From: Lachnospiraceae bacterium
GTDB lineage: Bacteria > Bacillota > Clostridia > Lachnospirales > Lachnospiraceae
Direction of reading: 5' to 3'
DNA length: 64,000 nucleotides
NCBI GenBank assembly: GCA_910574745.1
Contig: CAJTCE010000003.1
Span: 33,133 to 97,132, forward strand
The position numbers and the translations under genes were made by a program. Shown one piece after another: positions 53,502 through 61,347 of this stretch. Below the pieces are notes generated by a model that saw only the letters and a program-made list of their open reading frames with translations, did not search any database and had not been told where the DNA came from. Each line of letters opens with the position of its first letter. Within the stretch, counting starts at the first letter, position 1.

Positions 53502-55763
53502 TCAGTTTGCTTTTTTCCCTTTTAACTTTGTTTTCATTACATACCACAGAGCGCCCGTAATGCATACGGAGGAATAAGCGCCGCATACAATACCTACGAT
53601 CAAAGGCAGGGCAAATTCCCGAATGCTGGTTACGCCAAGCACATACAGAACCGCAACCATGATAAAGGTGGTAAAGGAAGTGTTGATACTTCTGGATAAC
53701 GTCTGGGTAATACTTGCGTTTACAACCTCCGACAGCTCCGTTTTCTTAGGCATTTCCTTTAAATTTTCACGGATACGGTCGAAAATAACGATGGTTGCAT
53801 TGATGGAATAGCCTACAATGGTAAGCATACATGCGATAAAAGTATTTCCGATACTTGTTTTGGATACCGCATAGAATGCAAGCACAATCAATACGTCATG
53901 TATCAGGGCAAGCACTGCGCTTGTGGCAAAGCGGATATCCTTAAACCGGATCCAGATATAAATCAGCATACAGATAGTCGCAATGATAACGGCAATTACC
54001 GCATCCGCCTTCATTTCCCCGCTGATAGTGGCGCTGATGGTTTCAGACTGGATATTGTCTTCTGTAACGCCGAAGTTTTGGGACAATACATCGCCCATTT
54101 CTTCTCTTTCTTCTACCGTAAGGGTTCTTGTCTTAATAATAACCTCTGTAGTACCGGAAACCTTCTGGGTCTGTACATAACCGTCTCCCGTAATGTCCTC
54201 TAACAGCGGAACGACCCGGGCATCCAGTTCTTCAATACTCATATCCTCGTTGAAGGTAACCGTTGTGGAGGTACCGCCTTTAAATTCCATGGAATAATTC
54301 AGCGCGTCTCCCATAGAAGACTTATTAACGCCCATTACCACAAATCCGCCGACGACCAATACGAGGGAGATTGCAAAGAATATGGCTTTTCTGGATAAAA
54401 AGTTGATGGGTTTTCTCTCTTTGGCAATACCGTATATCTTCTCGGAGCTTAATCCCAGTCCATGAAGGGCCGCCAATAAAATTCTGGTAACCACCATTGC
54501 CGTAAACATGGAAAGAATAATACCGATCATCAAAGTCTGGGCAAAGCCTTTTACTGTACCGGAGCCTTTTACAACCAGAACAATTGCCGCGATTAAAGTG
54601 GTCACATTTCCATCCACAATAGCGGAAGTAGCCTTATTAAAACCGATCTTAATGGAGGAGCTGACCGTTTTACCGGTAGCAAGTTCTTCCCGGATTCTGG
54701 CAAAGATGATAACATTGGCATCCACCGCCATACCGATGGAAAGGATAATACCTGCAATTCCCGGCAGGGTAAGGGTAATATTAAAGCCGTTTAATACCAG
54801 CAGCGTCATTATTACATACATAATAAGGGCCAGGGCCGATGCCAGACCGGGCAGGAAATAGACCGCGATCATAAAAATACATACAAGGGCAAAACCGATG
54901 ACCGCCGCCTTTAAGCTTGTATTGATAGCGTCGGATCCCAACTGGGCGCCCACTACATTGGAACGCATTTCTTCCAGCTCCAGCTTCAATCCGCCGATTC
55001 GGATGGTGGAAGCCAGATTTCTCGCTTCCTCTATATCGCGCATACCCGAAATCTGTGCCTGTCCGCCGGTAATAACCGTCTGAACCGTAGGAACCGATAC
55101 CAGCTCCCCGTCATAGTAAATGGCAATGGTCTCTCCTCTTTCAAAAGCTCTCTGGGTTGCTTCTGCAAAGGCCTGAGTTCCTTCATCGGTAAAATTCAGT
55201 TCCACCACATACTGACTCTGCTGCAAGGCTGAATTATCCGTAGTCTGCGCCGCATTTGCAGCCGCCACCATGGAACCGTCCAATTTGACGGAGCCATCTG
55301 CTAACAGCTCGTCAATCGTCTTATTTAAAGCATATACATACTTACCGTTCTCATCAATACCCACAATGGAGTAATTGTAATTGCCTGCTTCATCCGTAGC
55401 GGCAATAAAATAAAGACTTCCCGGCTGTCCCAATTCCTGTAAAATCTCGTTGGCATCGGACACTCCCGGAATTTCAATATTAATTCTGTCCGTTCCTTCC
55501 TGATAAACCTGGGCTTCTGTGGAATACCCTTCCACACGCTTTTGAAGCTTGTAAATGGTATCGTTCATATCATCCGCTGAAGGCGCTTCGTCTCCCACTA
55601 CCTGATAAGTAATGCTGACGCCTCCCGCAAGGTCAAGACCCTGTTTGATGTTTCCCGCCGAGCCCGTCTTTGTCGGTCCGATTCCTATTAATGCCACATA
55701 GCCAAATCCTGCTAAGGCTATTAAGAAAAGCACCAGTGAAATCACCGCATTTTTCTTTTTCAT
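53502..55763 (-). CDS. secDF: Protein-export membrane protein SecDF (fused)
   Basis: A 753-residue fusion of SecD (residues 1 to about 435) and SecF, using the proton gradient to help Sec-dependent export. The SecD part has LDLAGGVSITYQ and the helices with MAVDANVIIFARIREEL. The SecF part has FKGGTSTTV and later YSINATIVIFDRIRENL. Twelve membrane helices are expected. Start MKKKNAV follows GGAGAGGAG and lies one base after the scfB stop, so translation is coupled. In Clostridia the SCIFF-maturase-SecDF neighbourhood is conserved. Confidence 0.95.
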   Translation of the reverse strand: MKKKNAVISLVLFLIALAGFGYVALIGIGPTKTGSAGNIKQGLDLAGGVSITYQVVGDEAPSADDMNDTIYKLQKRVEGYSTEAQVYQEGTDRINIEIPGVSDANEILQELGQPGSLYFIAATDEAGNYNYSIVGIDENGKYVYALNKTIDELLADGSVKLDGSMVAAANAAQTTDNSALQQSQYVVELNFTDEGTQAFAEATQRAFERGETIAIYYDGELVSVPTVQTVITGGQAQISGMRDIEEARNLASTIRIGGLKLELEEMRSNVVGAQLGSDAINTSLKAAVIGFALVCIFMIAVYFLPGLASALALIMYVIMTLLVLNGFNITLTLPGIAGIILSIGMAVDANVIIFARIREELATGKTVSSSIKIGFNKATSAIVDGNVTTLIAAIVLVVKGSGTVKGFAQTLMIGIILSMFTAMVVTRILLAALHGLGLSSEKIYGIAKERKPINFLSRKAIFFAISLVLVVGGFVVMGVNKSSMGDALNYSMEFKGGTSTTVTFNEDMSIEELDARVVPLLEDITGDGYVQTQKVSGTTEVIIKTRTLTVEEREEMGDVLSQNFGVTEDNIQSETISATISGEMKADAVIAVIIATICMLIYIWIRFKDIRFATSAVLALIHDVLIVLAFYAVSKTSIGNTFIACMLTIVGYSINATIVIFDRIRENLKEMPKKTELSEVVNASITQTLSRSINTSFTTFIMVAVLYVLGVTSIREFALPLIVGIVCGAYSSVCITGALWYVMKTKLKGKKAN

Positions 55764-55764
55764 T

Positions 55765-57159
55765 TTAGTTCTCCTCTCCATCGGCAAGAGCTGCCTTTAT
55801 CATAATCGCACATTCGATACGCTTCCTTTGCAATTCACACCCGATATCATAGGCATTATTTATGCTTCCGTGGAAGTTGTAAGAATTTGCCGCGCAGCCT
55901 CCGCTGCAATAGAATTTTGCAAAACAGTCTTTACATTTCTCTTTTGCATATACGTTACAGTTCTTAAATTCATCGCGGATTCCGGTATTGACGATACCCT
56001 CGTCCACATTTCCCATTAAAAACTGTTCCATTCCCACAAACTGATGGCAGGGATAAAAATCCCCCCAGGGCGTTACCGCCAGATATTCACAGCCCGATCC
56101 ACAGCCCGAAAGCCTTTTGGCCACACAGGGACCGCCGTCCAAATCTATCATAAAATGAAAGAAGTTAAAGCCTTTTCCTTCCTTCTTTCTTTTGATCATT
56201 TCTTTTGCCAGTTCATCATACTGTTCTTTAATAAGCGGTATATCCTCTTCCCGAATCGCGTAATCCTCCGATTCGTCCGCTACAACAGGCTCCACGGATA
56301 TCTGCTTAAAGCCCAAATCTACAAGATGGAGCACATCCTTTGAAAAATCCAGATTATGACGGGTAAAGGTACCTCTCACATAATAGTTCATCTGATTCCT
56401 GCTTTCGGCAACCCTGATATATTTGGGAACAACCTCGTCATAGCTGCCTTGTCCGCCTCTGTGGGGACGCATAAAATCATGTACTTCTTTTCTTCCGTCA
56501 ATGCTCAATACCACATTTGCCATTTCCCTGTTGGCAAATTCCAATATCTCATCATTTAGTAATACCCCGTTTGTGGTCAGGGTAAACCGGAACTTTTTGT
56601 GAAAGGGCTCTTCCAACGATCTTCCGTATGCCACCAGGTCTTTGACAACCTGCCAATTCATAAGCGGTTCTCCGCCAAAAAAATCCACTTCCAGATTTAT
56701 TCTGCTGCCGGAATTTTTAACAAGGAAATCCAATGCCTTTTTTCCTATCTCATAACTCATGAGCGCCCGTCTGCCATGATATTCGCCCTCTTCTGCAAAA
56801 CAGTATCTGCAGGCAAGGTTGCAATCGTGGGCAATATGAAGGCACAAGGCCTTAACCACGGTTTCCCGGTTTTTAAATTCTTCGATATAAGGCTCGTAGA
56901 TATCCTCCGTATAGAGCATTTCTTCGTTTGCCAATGTCAGGATCTCTTCTACCGCTTCGGAAATCTCCTCTTTTGTATAGAGTGCTTTTTCTAAGGCCTG
57001 TTCCGCTATTTTAAGCAGCTCTTCTTCGGTCTTTTTTTCTTTGACGGCATCTCCCAGAACCGGTATCAAATCATATACAACGTCATCTATCACATGGACG
57101 CAGCCGCTATTTACATCCAGCGCCAGGTTGTAGCCGTTGTTTTTGTAAACATGTACCAC
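55765..57159 (-). CDS. scfB: SCIFF radical-SAM maturase (SPASM protein)
   Basis: A 464-residue enzyme forming a thioether cross-link in the SCIFF peptide. An N-terminal peptide-binding region (about 1-90) is followed by the radical-SAM cluster motif CNLACRYC, then FFGGEPLMNW (GGE). A C-terminal SPASM domain has many cysteines (CKDCFAKFYCSGGC and others) for two more clusters. The start is GTG with AAGGAG 8 bases upstream. The substrate gene lies just upstream, separated by a hairpin that could lower maturase expression relative to peptide. The role of the modified peptide is unknown. Confidence 0.95.
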   Translation of the reverse strand: MVHVYKNNGYNLALDVNSGCVHVIDDVVYDLIPVLGDAVKEKKTEEELLKIAEQALEKALYTKEEISEAVEEILTLANEEMLYTEDIYEPYIEEFKNRETVVKALCLHIAHDCNLACRYCFAEEGEYHGRRALMSYEIGKKALDFLVKNSGSRINLEVDFFGGEPLMNWQVVKDLVAYGRSLEEPFHKKFRFTLTTNGVLLNDEILEFANREMANVVLSIDGRKEVHDFMRPHRGGQGSYDEVVPKYIRVAESRNQMNYYVRGTFTRHNLDFSKDVLHLVDLGFKQISVEPVVADESEDYAIREEDIPLIKEQYDELAKEMIKRKKEGKGFNFFHFMIDLDGGPCVAKRLSGCGSGCEYLAVTPWGDFYPCHQFVGMEQFLMGNVDEGIVNTGIRDEFKNCNVYAKEKCKDCFAKFYCSGGCAANSYNFHGSINNAYDIGCELQRKRIECAIMIKAALADGEEN

Positions 57160-57274
57160 CGTATTCTCTCCTTAATTATATGCACGGGCACACAGATTGA
57201 AAAATTCACGCTCTGCTTTATCCCTCAATTATCCGCCACAGGTCCATATCCTGTTTCGGTATTCATACGTATAA

Positions 57275-57300
57275 TAAGCAGCGATCTTACTCGCTGCTTA
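57275..57300 (-). terminator. Attenuator-like hairpin between SCIFF and its maturase
   Basis: A perfect 10-bp stem TAAGCAGCGA/TCGCTGCTTA (57275-57284 with 57291-57300) just after the SCIFF stop. The T-tract is weak (TTATTATA), suggesting partial rather than full termination. Confidence 0.6.
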
Positions 57301-57312
57301 AGAAACATCACA

Positions 57313-57456
57313 TTATTTAACCTGTTCACAGCTCTGGTTGCCCACTGTACAAGACGTCTTACAAGCTGACTGGCAGGAAGTCTGGCACTCGCCGCATCCG
57401 CCTTTTTTCATGGATTTCTTTAAATCTCTCGTGCTTAATGTTTTGATATGTTTCAT
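57313..57456 (-). CDS. scfA: SCIFF peptide (six cysteines in forty-five)
   Basis: A 47-residue ribosomal peptide precursor, MKHIKTLSTRDLKKS then a stretch with six Cys at positions 21, 24, 28, 32, 36 and 43. The near-invariant GGCGECQTSCQSACKTSC core is the site of thioether formation by the maturase encoded downstream. AAAGGAGG lies 7 bases before this ATG. The frame is open 48 codons upstream (from 57600), but that extension lacks a ribosome site and is unlike SCIFF. The peptide is nearly universal in Clostridia and its function is unsettled. Confidence 0.95.
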   Translation of the reverse strand: MKHIKTLSTRDLKKSMKKGGCGECQTSCQSACKTSCTVGNQSCEQVK

Positions 57457-57616
57457 CACATAGCCTCCTTTATTCACTTTAACTGCTGTCGGAATGAGCA
57501 AGCCGGTTCGGAATGGATACCCATGTCCCAAAGCGATGCACATGGCGGCCTTTGACGCTTGTATTTTGGACTGGTATACATTGCAGCCTTTGACGCTCAT
57601 TGTGTCGACAAGTCAC

Positions 57617-57732
57617 GGGCAGAGCTTCGAAAAACCTTCGGTTTTCCGAAGTCGCTTCGCTCGTCAAATGGACAAAGAACCCCTTGCTCAAGCAAGCTTG
57701 ACAAGGGTTTCTTTGTCCGCTTGACTCTGCCC
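57617..57732 (-). ncRNA. Multi-stem element at the predicted 5' end of the SCIFF transcript
   Basis: A 116-base element closed by GGGCAGAG/CTCTGCCC arms (57617-57624 with 57725-57732). Inside are a long, nearly perfect hairpin (GGACAAAGAA.CCCTTG and its complement, 57674-57722) and a shorter one (CTTCG-AAAACC / GGTTTT-CGAAG, about 57625-57651). It begins about 8 bases after a strong extended -10, so the predicted mRNA would start almost exactly at it. It could be a regulatory leader RNA or a small inverted-repeat element (MITE-like) inserted here. About 160 bases of further leader with a twice-repeated AGCGTCAAAGGC precede the peptide gene. Confidence 0.55.
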
Positions 57733-57740
57733 TATCGCAC

Positions 57741-57768
57741 ATTATATCATAGTTCTTTGACCATTGAA
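57741..57768 (-). promoter_or_regulatory. Extended -10 sigma-A promoter for SCIFF
   Basis: TGATATAAT on the minus strand (TATAAT at 57741-57746, with the TGN extension). TTCAAT at 57763-57768 lies 16 bases upstream as a weak -35. Confidence 0.7.
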
Positions 57769-57803
57769 AGACTTTTTTTTAGGGGCTTAACCGCTTCATA
57801 TGC

Positions 57804-58190
57804 TTAGCTGACCATACCGCCTAACATTCCACCGCCTGCACAGAGGAAAAATGTGGTCAGAAGATGACTCCCGATTACGACTTCCTGCTTTCCTACAATC
57901 ATGGAAACTGCTGCCAGAATCACAAAATAGCCCGCCCCCAGCAAAAATCCCCACAGAAATTTCCGTACCTTCAGCTTTTTTCCCGCAATAAAGCCCGTAA
58001 GGAAATTTACCAGCACATAGATCACAATAACGGCTATATTGATAATTTTCTCATCCAGCCTGAACTTATACAGAAGAAACGCCAGGCCCAAAAGCAGAGC
58101 CCCTGTAATCACATAAGCAAATACCAATAATCCTGTCAAAATCAGCACTTTTCCGTTGACGCTTTCCTTATCCAATAACTGTTGACGCAT
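57804..58190 (-). CDS. Small four-helix membrane protein, TIGR04086-like
   Basis: A 128-residue integral membrane protein with four hydrophobic segments (about residues 15-40, 48-68, 75-97, 103-126). It resembles the clostridial TIGR04086 family often found near SCIFF genes. Start MRQQLLDKES is preferred because GGGGGAAAAGG precedes it; the longer TTG-started frame would overlap the divergent promoter at 58220-58248. It is 36 bases upstream of the SCIFF promoter -35. Function unknown; the repeated neighbourhood suggests a link to SCIFF or to export, which is inference. Confidence 0.75.
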   Translation of the reverse strand: MRQQLLDKESVNGKVLILTGLLVFAYVITGALLLGLAFLLYKFRLDEKIINIAVIVIYVLVNFLTGFIAGKKLKVRKFLWGFLLGAGYFVILAAVSMIVGKQEVVIGSHLLTTFFLCAGGGMLGGMVS

Positions 58191-58219
58191 TCCTTTTCCC
58201 CCATTTACTTCTCTTTTAC

Positions 58220-58248
58220 TTGACAATTAAAAACATTTTTAGTATCTT
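58220..58248 (+). promoter_or_regulatory. Sigma-A promoter for the CNNM/CorC gene
   Basis: TTGACA (58220-58225), 17-base spacer, TATCTT (58243-58248) on the plus strand, about 54 bases before the start codon. Confidence 0.75.
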
Positions 58249-58301
58249 TCCTTATAACATATGATGTAATTTAAAAAATATGATAGGAGCTGATTTTAAT
58301 T

Positions 58302-59726
58302 TTGGATACCCCTGAAGCCATACAACTAGTGATTCTGGTAATTTTACTGCTGTCATCCGCATTCTTTTCTTCTGCGGAAACAGCTCTGACCTGTGTCAAC
58401 AAGGTTAAAATGAAGACTCTTGCCGACGAAGGCAGCAAAAGCGCCAAACGTGTTTTGGATATTTTGGAGTCTCCGGGCAAGATGCTCAGTACTATTCTAA
58501 TCGGAAACAATGTTGTAAATATATCCATTACCTCCCTTGCAACCACACTGACCATAAAGGTTTTAGGAAGCGTGTTTGTAGGTCTGGTAACCGGTCTTTT
58601 AACCATTCTCTTACTGCTTTTTGGCGAAATCGTTCCCAAAACCGCCGCAAGCATCAACTCGGAAAAACTGGCTTTGACCTACAGCGCCGTTATCAAGCCG
58701 TTGATGTTTTTGCTGACACCCGTTATTTTTGTTGTGGATAAGCTGTCCGGCGCAATTCTAAAGCTGATGCATATTAATGCAAACGGCGTTTACAATCCCA
58801 TGACGGAAAACGAATTAAAAACCTATGTGGAAGTAAGCCATGAAGACGGCGCCATCGAATCGGAAGAACGAGAAATGATCTTAAATGTATTCGATCTGGG
58901 GGATTCCTTAGCAAGGGATATTATGATTCCCCGTATTGAAATGACCATGGTAGATGTGGATACTTCCTATTCCAAGCTTCAAAACCTGTTTAAAAATACT
59001 CTGTATTCCCGTATCCCCGTATATGAAGAGGATAAGGATCATATCATTGGCAGCGTGAACCTAAAGGACTTCTTTCTGGTAACCAAAAAGAGCGATTTTA
59101 AAATCCGGGATATTATGCGGGATATTTATTATACATATGAGACGAAGAAAACCGACGACCTGCTCATTGAAATGAGGGAAAGCGCCAACAATATAGCCGT
59201 TGTTCTGGATGAATACGGCGCTGCCGTGGGACTGATTACCTTAGAAGACCTTTTGGAAGAAATTGTAGGCGAAATCCGCGACGAATATGATGAGGAAGAG
59301 GAAGAACTGTTAAAGGAAATCGGCATGGGAACCTACGATATTGCAGGTTCCATGAAATTAAGCGATATTAACGACGCGCTGTTTACCACCTTTGAATCTG
59401 ATGATTACGACTCCATTGGCGGTATTATGATAGAAAACTTAGACCGCATTCCCAAAAAGGGAGAAAGCGTTACTTTAGAAGACGGTACCATTATCACTGC
59501 AACCGTTATGAATAAAACCCGTATCATGCGGGTTACCGTAGTTCTTCCCGAAAAACATTCTGACGAGGATGCGGAGGATTCAAAAGCCGCCTCATCGGAA
59601 AATGCGAAGGAAACCTCTTTGGCAGCATCTGAAATTCCCCCTGATGACGCCCATCAACACAATTTGACTTCTTCAGAGGCTGCTACAGACGCCCTTTCCG
59701 ACGCCACGGATTCCAACCTTTCGTAA
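58302..59726 (+). CDS. CNNM/CorC-family transporter (HlyC/CorC hemolysin family)
   Basis: A 474-residue membrane protein. An N-terminal DUF21/CNNM domain with about four helices (SSAFFSSAETALTCVN, LLFGEIVPKT) is followed by a CBS pair (DIMIPRIEMTMVD, SRIPVYEEDKDHIIG, VVLDEYGAAVGLITLEDLLE) and a C-terminal CorC_HlyC domain (YDIAGSMKLSDIND). Family members are linked to Mg/Co efflux or sensing. The start is TTG with AGGAG 11 bases upstream. The last 50 residues are a low-complexity Ser/Ala/Glu tail whose coding sequence overlaps the end of the convergent gene by 73 bases. Confidence 0.9.
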   Translation: MDTPEAIQLVILVILLLSSAFFSSAETALTCVNKVKMKTLADEGSKSAKRVLDILESPGKMLSTILIGNNVVNISITSLATTLTIKVLGSVFVGLVTGLLTILLLLFGEIVPKTAASINSEKLALTYSAVIKPLMFLLTPVIFVVDKLSGAILKLMHINANGVYNPMTENELKTYVEVSHEDGAIESEEREMILNVFDLGDSLARDIMIPRIEMTMVDVDTSYSKLQNLFKNTLYSRIPVYEEDKDHIIGSVNLKDFFLVTKKSDFKIRDIMRDIYYTYETKKTDDLLIEMRESANNIAVVLDEYGAAVGLITLEDLLEEIVGEIRDEYDEEEEELLKEIGMGTYDIAGSMKLSDINDALFTTFESDDYDSIGGIMIENLDRIPKKGESVTLEDGTIITATVMNKTRIMRVTVVLPEKHSDEDAEDSKAASSENAKETSLAASEIPPDDAHQHNLTSSEAATDALSDATDSNLS

Positions 59727-60337
59727 AACTGGTCATAAAAATTCTTTTGGCAGTCATAAGGTGTTAAATAGAATTTTTCCAGAATATTCACAGATGCAGC
59801 CTTAACCGCACTCTCCCATGCTTCGTCGGGAAGAGCTGCGGTTTTTTCTTTTATGCCTCTTAAATAGTAATGCCAGTCTATCAAAAACCCTTGGTACTTT
59901 TCTATGGAAGCCTCGCCTATCCAATCCTCTATTTTAACCTTTGTTCTTTCTCCCGGCCCGCTGCACGCCCCTTCCAGAATAAAGTAGGCAAGCTTTCCAT
60001 CTTTATAGTCTCTTCCCAAAGGGAAAAGCCTGCACAGTCCGGGTCGGAATCCATGAATGCTGCAACGCCCTTCTTCATTCAGGAAAACACACTGCTCTTT
60101 TCCCCCCGACATCCGCAAGTTGGGCAAAATCAGCCCGTCATTCACATTGAGGGATGCATAGCTTTCCAACAGCTTTGCAGGCGTGACAAAAAGGCCTTTC
60201 TCCAGCTTATAAAAATCAAAGGGATCGAGAATTATGGAATTCCCCATCCCCTGACAACAATCAGAACAGTCCCTGCAGTCACAGCATCCTATCCTGACTT
60301 TTTTATAAAATTCAAATAACTCCTCTGCAGCTGCCAT
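59654..60337 (-). CDS. YkgJ-family cysteine-cluster protein
   Basis: A 227-residue protein with the zinc/iron-cluster pattern CCDCRDCSDCCQGMG near the start, CVFLNEEGRCSIHGFRPGLCRLFPLG in two parts, and a further Cys (EGACSGPGE). The family is named for YkgJ and includes the FliB methylase-related proteins, with no firmly assigned role here. Convergent with the CNNM gene, it shares 73 bases with it at the 3' ends, and its last 20 residues (Ser/Ala/Glu) derive from that overlap. No terminator was seen between them. Confidence 0.85.
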   Translation of the reverse strand: MAAAEELFEFYKKVRIGCCDCRDCSDCCQGMGNSIILDPFDFYKLEKGLFVTPAKLLESYASLNVNDGLILPNLRMSGGKEQCVFLNEEGRCSIHGFRPGLCRLFPLGRDYKDGKLAYFILEGACSGPGERTKVKIEDWIGEASIEKYQGFLIDWHYYLRGIKEKTAALPDEAWESAVKAASVNILEKFYLTPYDCQKNFYDQFYERLESVASERASVAASEEVKLC

Positions 60338-60423
60338 CTCCGTTTCCTCTTGACTGTATTTCCTTTTTTGTATTTTTATTTTCTTACTTTTTATCTTTTT
60401 GCAGGTTTTCCATTGGCCTGATT

Positions 60424-60942
60424 CTATACCTGCTCTCCACGCAGGGTATTCAATCTGTTATGAATGAATTCTCCCATTGTGCTTTTTTCCATTCCAAGGG
60501 CAATTGCCAGTTCGCCATGCAGATTGTTTTCCGCCTTTTTAAAATAGCGCTCGTCGGTATTCGTTGTCTTTTTTCCCTGTTCCAATCGGTTCTGCCGTCT
60601 TGTATATAAGGTCTTGATAATGCTGACCCATTGCCTGCAGTCGCAAGAATGAACGGCTTCTTTATATTTCATTTCCCGGTGCTTTTCATCTCCTATGCGC
60701 ATCTCCGGAATATTGGGAATATCTTCGATCAATTCGTTGGCTTCCTCTTTTGTCAGCACCTGGCGCATCATTACTTTATTGCTGTCCACAGCCGAATAAA
60801 TTTTCCCCGCTTCCTCAAAAACCGGTTTCAATTCATAATACTGCTGCCCCTTAACAGCACCGGGAAGGCTCAGCTCCGCTATCCCTTCTACCTTACAGAT
60901 TCCCCTGTTTTCATAAATAATAAATTCTCCTACTTGAAACAT
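60424..60942 (-). CDS. CarD-family transcriptional regulator
   Basis: A 172-residue protein. The N-terminal CarD/RID Tudor-like domain starts FQVGEFIIYENRGICKVEGI and binds the RNA polymerase beta subunit in known members. A helical C-terminal domain (EKHREMKYKEAVHSCDCRQW, then SIIKTLYTRRQNRLEQGKK) probably contacts DNA near the -10 element. Typical length and motifs. It lies between the YkgJ-family gene and the prophage junction. Targets are not predictable from the window. Confidence 0.92.
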   Translation of the reverse strand: MFQVGEFIIYENRGICKVEGIAELSLPGAVKGQQYYELKPVFEEAGKIYSAVDSNKVMMRQVLTKEEANELIEDIPNIPEMRIGDEKHREMKYKEAVHSCDCRQWVSIIKTLYTRRQNRLEQGKKTTNTDERYFKKAENNLHGELAIALGMEKSTMGEFIHNRLNTLRGEQV

Positions 60943-61270
60943 TTTAATCCTTCTTTCCGGCCGGTAGAAGCTTCCGCTTTACTCGCCTCCTTCAAAACAT
61001 TTTTGGTAATGAAAAGCGCAAACCCCTGACTACCGGGCTTACGCTTTTGTTTGTCACATATATATTTTAACACTTTAAAAATTTGAAAGTCAAGCGTTTC
61101 TTCACTCTATCATGCCTTCTGCCATGCTTTTTTCTCTTTCATTACCTTATTTATCATGTTTCTCAGTCCTTCTTTGTATCTTTTCCTCTCTTTTTCCGTT
61201 TATACGATTTCATTTCCCTGTCACATAATTCCTGTTTTTGCATAAGCTAAAAGAAAAAACAGGTAAGAAC
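60943..61270. other. Intergenic region between carD and the prophage junction
   Basis: About 330 bases. A hairpin-like sequence AAAAGCG...CGCTTTT (about 61013-61046, with AACCC/GGGCTT inside) could terminate minus-strand transcripts entering from the prophage. At 61232-61262, CCTGTTTTT and AAAAAACAGG form an inverted repeat just before the amidase start fragment and include its ribosome site region. No gene was recognised. Confidence 0.5.
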
Positions 61271-61312
61271 ATGGCAACAATTGTATTGGATGCCGGTCAC
61301 GGCGGACTGTGA
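61271..61312 (+). pseudogene. Start of an Amidase_3 gene cut off at the prophage junction
   Basis: The first 13 codons read MATIVLDAGHGGL and then TGA. IVLDAGHGG is the first-strand zinc-binding motif of N-acetylmuramoyl-L-alanine amidases (Amidase_3), with an AGGTAAG ribosome site in front. The rest of the enzyme is absent, and the DNA turns at once into a prophage lysis cassette read on the other strand. The remainder is expected at the far prophage end, outside the window. Confidence 0.7.
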
Positions 61313-61347
61313 TTGAAAATAGGGCTATGCTTTGGAGGTTCATTTTT

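Noticed and set aside
57479..57742. 87-codon minus-strand frame overlapping the SCIFF leader
   Set aside because: It runs through the inverted-repeat element, has no start signal and is in another frame from scfA.
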